The position numbers and the translations under genes are program-made. The notes below the pieces were generated by a model. It saw only the letters and a list, made by a program, of their open reading frames with translations, had not been told where the DNA came from and ran no database searches. Shown in pieces: positions 5,987-10,475 of a stretch of DNA of 10,475 nt. The stretch comes from Candidatus Thorarchaeota archaeon (GTDB lineage: Archaea; Asgardarchaeota; Thorarchaeia; Thorarchaeales; Thorarchaeaceae), in assembly GCA_029855925.1 (NCBI GenBank), contig JAGSHP010000226.1:1-10475 (forward strand), in the 5' to 3' direction. The stretch's first letter is position 1. Every line of letters begins with the position of its first letter.

Positions 5987-6280
5987 CTCTGTGACGTCAA
6001 CTCGCTGCAGCTCGAACACGACGGGGTTCTTTGCGTCTGGGCACGCGTGAGTGGCGCGACACTGATCATCTAACCAGGGGAAGCGCGCATTGAACATCAT
6101 TGCAAACGCCTTGGGGAGAAGGGAGTAGAGTGCGGAGATGCAGACATGTCCACTGATACCAGACTCGCTTATGAGAAACTCATCACCGACCTTGTGACCG
6201 AGAGCGCACGTGCCCTCTTGACTGATCACCGTACATTTGACCGACCATGCTTTTTCACGAATACAATCACTATTTGCCAT
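5981..6280 (-). CDS. TIGR04076 family protein
   Basis: The 99-residue protein shows the family pattern as I remember it: an N-terminal strand VKCTVISQEGTC followed by GHKVGDEF (28-35), a central ISALYSLLPKAFAMMF helix (48-63) with a preceding Cys47, and a C-terminal CPDAKNPVVFELQRVDV (80-96) strand. Cys at 25, 47, 74 and 80 are candidates for metal binding or redox chemistry. The function of this small, widespread archaeal and anaerobe family is not established. A TATA-like box (6303-6313) lies about 28 bp before ATG 6280 and no SD is present, so the message is probably leaderless. The box begins right at the stop of the antiporter gene (6315), which keeps this gene a separate unit. Confidence 0.8.
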   Translation of the reverse strand: MANSDCIREKAWSVKCTVISQEGTCALGHKVGDEFLISESGISGHVCISALYSLLPKAFAMMFNARFPWLDDQCRATHACPDAKNPVVFELQRVDVTES

Positions 6281-6302
6281 GAGCGGTATTTCTAGAGGTT
6301 CA

Positions 6303-6313
6303 TGATAAATGCT
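6303..6313 (-). promoter_or_regulatory. TATA-like box of the TIGR04076 gene
   Basis: The minus strand reads AGCATTTATCA, centred about 28 bp upstream of ATG 6280. It matches the box before the methyltransferase gene (GCATTTATC, 1014-1022) in sequence and spacing, which supports a leaderless start. Confidence 0.6.
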
Positions 6314-6314
6314 G

Positions 6315-7625
6315 TCACGACTCTACCGTGGAACTGTCATCCGAAGAGCTCGGAAAGTCAACATTGCTATCAACGGCTGGGGGACATATCTCCAGTGAGG
6401 CGGTCTCTTCAAGGTCAGGGGGATACTCTCCAGCACGTCGTAACCCTTCACTGGCGGCGATGGGACCGATGATCTGCAAGAGCATTGTCGTGATGATGAC
6501 AACATTTAGAATCAGAAGCCCTGTCTGAACCGCACCAACTGCACCAAACTTCTCTTCAACAATGAGAGAGAGCCCGACTGCCACGCCTGCCTGCGACATT
6601 AGACAAAAGCCGAGAAACTTGGAGGTGAGGAGCGGCGCCTTAGTGAGGCGGGCTCCTGAATAGGCTCCAACATATTTGGCAAGAGAACGCCCACCCACGT
6701 AGAGGAGTGCAAGAATAATGACCGTGACGCTGAGAGCCTGTGAGAGATTTATCGAGGCACCTACAATCACAAAGAACAGCATCACAACAGGGGACATGAT
6801 TGCCTTCATAGTATGGCATACTGGTTCCTTCTTGGGATCAACGTAGTTTCCGACCATAAAGCCAAACACCATGCATGCAAGAATTGCACTCATGTGAAGC
6901 CATGTCATCAGACCGACGAGCAGGATGATGAGCCCAAGCTCGAACTCGAGAAGTTTTGCTCGGTTAGCCTCACGATTGATGAAATAAACCATGCCCGCAC
7001 CGAAGATGGCCCCTGCCAAGCTGGAAATCACAAGGTCGACAATTGTTATCATGAGCGCATTTCCAATGGTCGACGCACCTGAGAAGTAGAGTGCGGCAAA
7101 GGAGATGGATACGTTCGCCAAGAGTATTGCAATGACATCATCGAGGGCAAGTACGAACATCAGGGTCTCAGTGAGGTTGCCCTTTGCATTCCGTTCCCAT
7201 ATCACCATGACAGTGGATGCCGGATCAGTAGCACTGGCCAGAGCGCCGAACACGATTGCGATGAAGATGTTGTTCAGGATTAGGTTGGTCAAGAATGCAA
7301 CCAGAACGAATGTGAGTATCGACTCAAAGACCAAGATGGTGCCCATTTGACGGAGACGTCCACGGAAGACATCCTTGCGAATTTCCAGCCCAATGTTGTA
7401 GCCAATGAGGCCCAATGCAAGGTCTACAACAGGGAACATTGCCCGACGAATCTCATCGTTGATAATACCAATAGAGCCAAGAAAGAGGCCTGCAATCATG
7501 AAACCCAGAATCTGGGGAATGCCCACTCGTTTCATTAGAACGGCTCCGGCGAATGCAAGCACAATTCCAAGACCAATAATCAACAGGGGCTCGGAAAAGG
7601 TGGGGTCTAGAATCGGAATCTGCAT
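6315..7625 (-). CDS. Monovalent cation:proton antiporter (CPA superfamily), copy A
   Basis: From ATG 7625 the protein is 436 residues with about 12 hydrophobic segments, the usual size of the Na+/H+ exchanger domain (PF00999). Two signatures mark the transport core: SATDPAST (131-138), the unwound-helix motif, and ALDD (160-163), whose adjacent Asp pair is the ion/proton site of CPA2-type electrogenic exchangers. It should exchange Na+ or K+ for H+ across the cell membrane. The tail after residue 400 is Ser/Asp-rich and differs from copy B. ATG 7625 was preferred to an upstream ATG (7670) because GGTG (7631-7634) lies 5 bases before it and because copy B shares the same MQIPI beginning. It follows copy B by 127 bp on the same strand; no strong promoter is visible between them, so they may be co-transcribed. 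Confidence 0.88.
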   Translation of the reverse strand: MQIPILDPTFSEPLLIIGLGIVLAFAGAVLMKRVGIPQILGFMIAGLFLGSIGIINDEIRRAMFPVVDLALGLIGYNIGLEIRKDVFRGRLRQMGTILVFESILTFVLVAFLTNLILNNIFIAIVFGALASATDPASTVMVIWERNAKGNLTETLMFVLALDDVIAILLANVSISFAALYFSGASTIGNALMITIVDLVISSLAGAIFGAGMVYFINREANRAKLLEFELGLIILLVGLMTWLHMSAILACMVFGFMVGNYVDPKKEPVCHTMKAIMSPVVMLFFVIVGASINLSQALSVTVIILALLYVGGRSLAKYVGAYSGARLTKAPLLTSKFLGFCLMSQAGVAVGLSLIVEEKFGAVGAVQTGLLILNVVIITTMLLQIIGPIAASEGLRRAGEYPPDLEETASLEICPPAVDSNVDFPSSSDDSSTVES

Positions 7626-7752
7626 TCGAACACCATCGTATTTGTATTGATATGAACTTGATGAAAGCATTCACTTTTGAACGTGTTGATTGAATAGCGT
7701 TCCAACTGGTCTCAAACAGAGGGGATGGCTTGCTTGTCGATGCCGGCATAGG

Positions 7753-9042
7753 CTAACTCTCGCACCTACCAAATTCCGAAGAGCTGGGGACCTCAATCGG
7801 CTCCTCGACGCAGACAATAGGGAACTCACCGGCTCGGCGAAGCCCCTCACTGGCTGCAATTGGTCCAAGGATCTGAAGGATCATTGTCGTCATGATCACC
7901 ACGTTCAGGATTAGGAAGCCCGCTTCGGCTGCACCGCCGGCCCCAAAACTATTCTCTACGACCAGCGAGAGACCAACAGCAATTCCAGCCTGCGACATCA
8001 GACAGAGACCGAGATACTTCGATGTTAGATCGGGGGCCTTTGTGAGGCGAGCTCCTGTGTATGCACCGACGTATTTCGCAATGGAACGACCACCAACGTA
8101 GAGAACTGCAAGAACCAGGACTGTGACATTGAAGGCCTGAGTGAAACTGATCGAACCCCCAACAATCACAAAGAACAGCATGACAACAGGGGACATGACT
8201 GCCTTCAGTGTATAACAGACGGGCTGTTTGGTCTTGTTGACGTAGTTGCCCACTACAAAGCCAAAGACCATGCACGCAAGTATCGCACTCAGATGCAACC
8301 ATATCATGAATCCAATCAGGAGAATGATCAGACCCAGTTCTAACTCAAGTAGGTCACGCCTCTTGGGCTCATGGTCAATCGAGAACACCAGTACGGCACC
8401 AAACACGGCACCAAAGACGCTGGAGACCCCAAGGTTGAGAATTGTCGAGAGGATGGCCTCTACGAAAGTGATGGCCCCCGCATAGGTGAGTGCCACAAAG
8501 GAGATTGACACATTCGCAAGCAGAATTGCAACAACGTCATCAAGCGCCAGGACGAACATCAGGGTCTCTGTCAAATTTCCCTTTGTGTTCTTCTCCCATA
8601 TCACCATGACCGTAGAGGCGGGATCTGTTGCGCTGGCCAGGGCGCCGAACACTATTGCGATGAGAATGTTGTTCAGAACCAGATTGGTCAGGAGAGAGAC
8701 GACTACAAATGTGAGAATTGACTCAAAGATTAGAATTGTTCCCATCTGGCGTGTCTTGCCACCAAACACGTCCTTTCTGATCTCGAGCCCAATGCTATAG
8801 CCGATGAGTCCCAGAGCAAGGTCCACAACAGGGAACATGGCTGAACGTACCTCTTCATTCAGGATCCCGAAACTACCAAGAAAGAGACCTGCAAGCATAA
8901 AGCCAAGAATCTGAGGCACACCTGCTCGCTTCATCATAACAGCCCCAACAAAAGCAAGCACTATTCCGAGGCCGATAATCAAGAGAGGTCCGGATGAGGC
9001 GGGATCAAAGATAGGAATCTGCATGTATCTGTAGACCACCAT
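7753..9042 (-). CDS. Monovalent cation:proton antiporter (CPA superfamily), copy B
   Basis: From ATG 9042 the protein is 429 residues. It aligns with copy A without gaps from MQIPI to GLRRAGE and is roughly three quarters identical by eye. SATDPAST (137-144) and ALDD (166-169) are intact, so it should be an active exchanger. Difference is concentrated in a central block (about residues 180-235, VALTYAGAITFVEAILSTIL onward), which includes one membrane segment and a cytoplasmic loop, and in the short C-terminal tail. TTATAA (about 9065-9070) is centred about 26 bp before ATG 9042, suggesting a leaderless start there. The in-frame ATG at 9024, where similarity to copy A begins, is the alternative and has only a distant GGTGG. 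It is the upstream member of the pair. Confidence 0.88.
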   Translation of the reverse strand: MVVYRYMQIPIFDPASSGPLLIIGLGIVLAFVGAVMMKRAGVPQILGFMLAGLFLGSFGILNEEVRSAMFPVVDLALGLIGYSIGLEIRKDVFGGKTRQMGTILIFESILTFVVVSLLTNLVLNNILIAIVFGALASATDPASTVMVIWEKNTKGNLTETLMFVLALDDVVAILLANVSISFVALTYAGAITFVEAILSTILNLGVSSVFGAVFGAVLVFSIDHEPKRRDLLELELGLIILLIGFMIWLHLSAILACMVFGFVVGNYVNKTKQPVCYTLKAVMSPVVMLFFVIVGGSISFTQAFNVTVLVLAVLYVGGRSIAKYVGAYTGARLTKAPDLTSKYLGLCLMSQAGIAVGLSLVVENSFGAGGAAEAGFLILNVVIMTTMILQILGPIAASEGLRRAGEFPIVCVEEPIEVPSSSEFGRCES

Positions 9043-9063
9043 TAACAATCATTATGTTCATAT

Positions 9064-9073
9064 GCTTATAATT
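9064..9073 (-). promoter_or_regulatory. TATA-like box of the antiporter pair
   Basis: The minus strand reads AATTATAAGC, centred about 26 bp upstream of ATG 9042 and in the 91-bp gap after the endonuclease III gene. The position suggests transcription starts at or beside that ATG. Confidence 0.5.
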
Positions 9074-9112
9074 AGAAGCGGCCATTTGAATGTAATGATT
9101 AACGGCTTATAG

Positions 9113-9135
9113 AAGAATGAAAGTTCTGCATTCTT
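9113..9135 (-). terminator. Weak stem-loop at the end of the endonuclease III gene
   Basis: AAGAATG and CATTCTT form a perfect 7-pair, A/T-rich stem with a 9-base loop, overlapping the first bases of the TAA stop. The minus strand continues with CTATAAG rather than a U-run, so termination strength is doubtful. Confidence 0.25.
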
Positions 9136-9802
9136 AGTGTCTGCAACTCTTACATATGTCGCAGAGAAAGCATGTTGCACATTGTGGTCGCATGGCTCTG
9201 CAGACAGAACGCCCGTGACGAACCAAGTTGTGATTGAGAGAGAAGATACATTCGGGAGGGAGTAGGCTCTCGAGAAGAACATGAGCGTTCTTGAGAGAGG
9301 TCTTAGGAGGAATGAGACCCAGTCTGGTGGTGATGCGATAGACATGCGTGTCAACTGGGAGCGCTGGTCGATGAAATGAGAACAGGAGAACGATTGCAGC
9401 CGTCTTGGGCCCTACGCCGTGCAGCGATGTCAACCAGTCCTTTGCCTCGTCTAGTGGCAGGTCTTCTAGAAGAGAGAGGTCGAGACGACCCACTCGATGC
9501 TTGATCTCAGAGAGGCTGGCGACTATACGTTGCGCCTTCACACGAAAGGCTCCTGCTGTTCGAATCGCCTCTGCAATTGCATGCTCCCCAGCATCCAGCA
9601 TCACGTCCCATGATTGGAACTGCTCCTTCAGTCTCTGAAATGCTCTGCCCGCATTCACATCAGTGGTGTTTTGGCTCAATATGGTGAGCACGAGCTCATC
9701 AATGGGCGGCAGACTACGCGAAGAGATGGCCTTCCCATAATGCGCCTCAAGACGCTCACAGACCGTCTTTGCAAGCTGCCTAATATTCAGAGAGTCGCCC
9801 AT
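9134..9802 (-). CDS. nth: Endonuclease III (DNA glycosylase/AP lyase, HhH-GPD, 4Fe-4S)
   Basis: The 222-residue protein has every landmark of endonuclease III, which removes oxidised pyrimidines from DNA and cuts the abasic site in base-excision repair. Visible are LTILSQNTTDVNAGRAF (39-55), the helix-hairpin-helix LHGVGPKT (127-134) with catalytic Lys133, LPVDTHVYR (148-156) with catalytic Asp151 exactly 18 residues later as in the E. coli enzyme, and the cluster ligands Cys201, 208, 211 and 217 in the C-x6-C-x2-C-x5-C pattern. The length is standard. The start ATG 9802 lies about 31 bp from a TATA-like box and has no SD. It is divergent from the flavodoxin gene, with 111 bp between starts, and is followed by the antiporter pair on the same strand. 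It appears intact and active. Confidence 0.96.
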   Translation of the reverse strand: MGDSLNIRQLAKTVCERLEAHYGKAISSRSLPPIDELVLTILSQNTTDVNAGRAFQRLKEQFQSWDVMLDAGEHAIAEAIRTAGAFRVKAQRIVASLSEIKHRVGRLDLSLLEDLPLDEAKDWLTSLHGVGPKTAAIVLLFSFHRPALPVDTHVYRITTRLGLIPPKTSLKNAHVLLESLLPPECIFSLNHNLVRHGRSVCRAMRPQCATCFLCDICKSCRH

Positions 9803-9828
9803 GAAACAATCATGAGATAGTCCAGTCC

Positions 9829-9838
9829 AATAAATGTC
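9829..9838 (-). promoter_or_regulatory. TATA-like box of nth
   Basis: The minus strand reads ACATTTATTG, centred about 31 bp upstream of ATG 9802. It resembles the CATTTATC boxes before the methyltransferase and TIGR04076 genes and implies a short or absent leader. Confidence 0.5.
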
Positions 9839-9913
9839 ACTGGAAGAGGCATCAGGTCACTGCCACAGTAGAAACATTATTTGAGGGGGACGCAATAGTT
9901 TGGGCGGCCAACC

Positions 9914-10330
9914 ATGAAAGTATTAGTTGTTTACGAGAGCACCACTGGGCGCACTAAGGCAATGGCTGAGGCCATCTGTAAGGGCGTACAAGAGGCTGGA
10001 AAGGAGTACGACCTAATTCGTGCCCGGGAGTTCTCAACAGTCGAAGGGTATTGCGCATTTGCACTGGGCTGTTCAACCCGCATGAAACGCCCGTTACCCA
10101 AAGTGAGGCAGATTCTAGGTGAACTGGAGAATCTTGATGGACTTCCTGTGACCGCATTTGGCTCCTACGGATGGAGTGGGGAGGCACCAGATATCATTGC
10201 AAACAAGCTTCGCGAACTTGGCGGAACATTCGTTGGGGAGAAACCACTGAGAGTGAAAGAACATCCTCGGGAAGATGATATCGAGGCATGTATCAAACTG
10301 GGACGGGAACTTGCGAGCCATTGCTCGTGA
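9914..10330 (+). CDS. Flavodoxin-domain protein
   Basis: The 138-residue protein is a single flavodoxin domain, an FMN-binding electron carrier in the cytoplasm. It opens with the strand MKVLVVYE and the phosphate loop STTGRTK (9-15), and has the later flavin loop AFGSYGWSGEAPD (81-93). The FGSYGWSGE loop resembles the flavodoxin half of flavodiiron (FprA) proteins, but no metallo-beta-lactamase part is attached. The middle loop, where many flavodoxins have an aromatic residue over the flavin, reads LGCSTRMKRP (51-60), so flavin stacking may be unusual. A TATA-like AACATTATTTG (about 9872-9882) lies about 36 bp before ATG 9914. A probable ABC exporter gene starts 33 bp downstream on the same strand and may be co-transcribed. 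The redox partner is not evident here. Confidence 0.87.
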   Translation: MKVLVVYESTTGRTKAMAEAICKGVQEAGKEYDLIRAREFSTVEGYCAFALGCSTRMKRPLPKVRQILGELENLDGLPVTAFGSYGWSGEAPDIIANKLRELGGTFVGEKPLRVKEHPREDDIEACIKLGRELASHCS

Positions 10331-10363
10331 AACTGAGATCTGTGTGGGGCAGGAGAATAAGAG

Positions 10364-10475
10364 ATGGGCTACGTTCGACGATTGACGTCATATCCACTTA
10401 GGCACAAACCGCTGTTCGTAGGGTTTCTTGCGGCGGCGGGGATAGGGACTATCTTCAACGTTCTGACACCAAAGG
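10364..10475 (+). CDS. Probable ABC exporter (transmembrane domain), N-terminal fragment
   Basis: The frame starts at ATG 10364 and runs off the window after 37 codons. AGGAG (10351-10355) lies 8 bases before the ATG, a good SD. The visible residues MGYVRRLTSYPLRHKPLFVG and FLAAAGIGTIFNVLTPK consist of a basic leading helix followed by the first membrane helix ending in 'N-x-LTP'. That ending is common at the end of helix 1 in type IV ABC exporters (fused permease-ATPase). The fragment carries no nucleotide-binding motif, so another membrane protein remains possible. Confidence 0.55.
   Translation, partial: MGYVRRLTSYPLRHKPLFVGFLAAAGIGTIFNVLTPK

Noticed and set aside
7626..7670. N-terminal extension of antiporter copy A from ATG 7670
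   Set aside because: The 15 extra residues have no match in copy B, and an SD-like GGTG precedes the ATG at 7625 at proper spacing.
7105..8800. Plus-strand frames (81 and 104 codons) opposite the two antiporters that resemble each other
   Set aside because: They are antisense shadows; their similarity simply reflects the similarity of the antiporter genes on the minus strand.

Overview
The window looks archaeal. Several genes have an A/T-rich TATA-like box about 26-31 bp before the start codon, which implies leaderless or near-leaderless mRNAs. Shine-Dalgarno (SD) sites of the GAGGTG/GAGGAG type precede other genes. Families typical of archaea are present: a DUF217/VapB-like antitoxin, a membrane-anchored winged-helix protein and TIGR04076. 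The asparaginyl-tRNA synthetase tail resembles archaeal and eukaryotic enzymes, and two exported proteins end in a single membrane helix with a short Arg/Lys tail, one after a poly-Thr stalk. This combination would fit an Asgard-type archaeon such as the Thorarchaeia. That placement is inference, because no rRNA or other phylogenetic marker gene is present.

Layout. 1-252 (+) is the 3' end of asnS. 260-394 (-) is a 44-residue orphan antitoxin-like gene, tail to tail with asnS. 495-926 (+) encodes a small unrecognised membrane protein. 1045-1662 (+) encodes an isoprenylcysteine/phospholipid-type membrane methyltransferase. A minus-strand block follows: 1708-2763 is an exported, poly-Thr-stalked, membrane-tethered protein; 2870-4585 is a large exported acidic and Tyr-rich protein with two calcium-loop motifs; 4751-5245 is a two-helix membrane protein with a cytoplasmic winged helix-turn-helix (wHTH). 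After a 351-bp non-coding stretch come a zinc-ribbon gene (5597-5986, +) and a TIGR04076 gene (5981-6280, -) whose stop codons overlap. Next are two tandem, closely similar cation:proton antiporter genes (6315-7625 and 7753-9042, both -), then endonuclease III (9134-9802, -). Divergent from it are a flavodoxin gene (9914-10330, +) and the first codons of a probable ABC exporter (10364 to the edge, +).

How they work together. Most are unrelated housekeeping, redox or transport genes in short transcription units. Two local groupings deserve attention. One is the surface-protein/wHTH cluster (1708-5245): a membrane-tethered DNA-binding protein sits directly upstream of a gene for an exported protein, and inverted repeats with a shared TGAAC/GTTCA half-site lie before both genes. 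The other is the recent-looking antiporter duplication. No tRNA, rRNA, CRISPR array, insertion sequence or integrase was seen. No complete new system can be proved from the sequence alone; the wHTH/exported-protein cluster is the best candidate.
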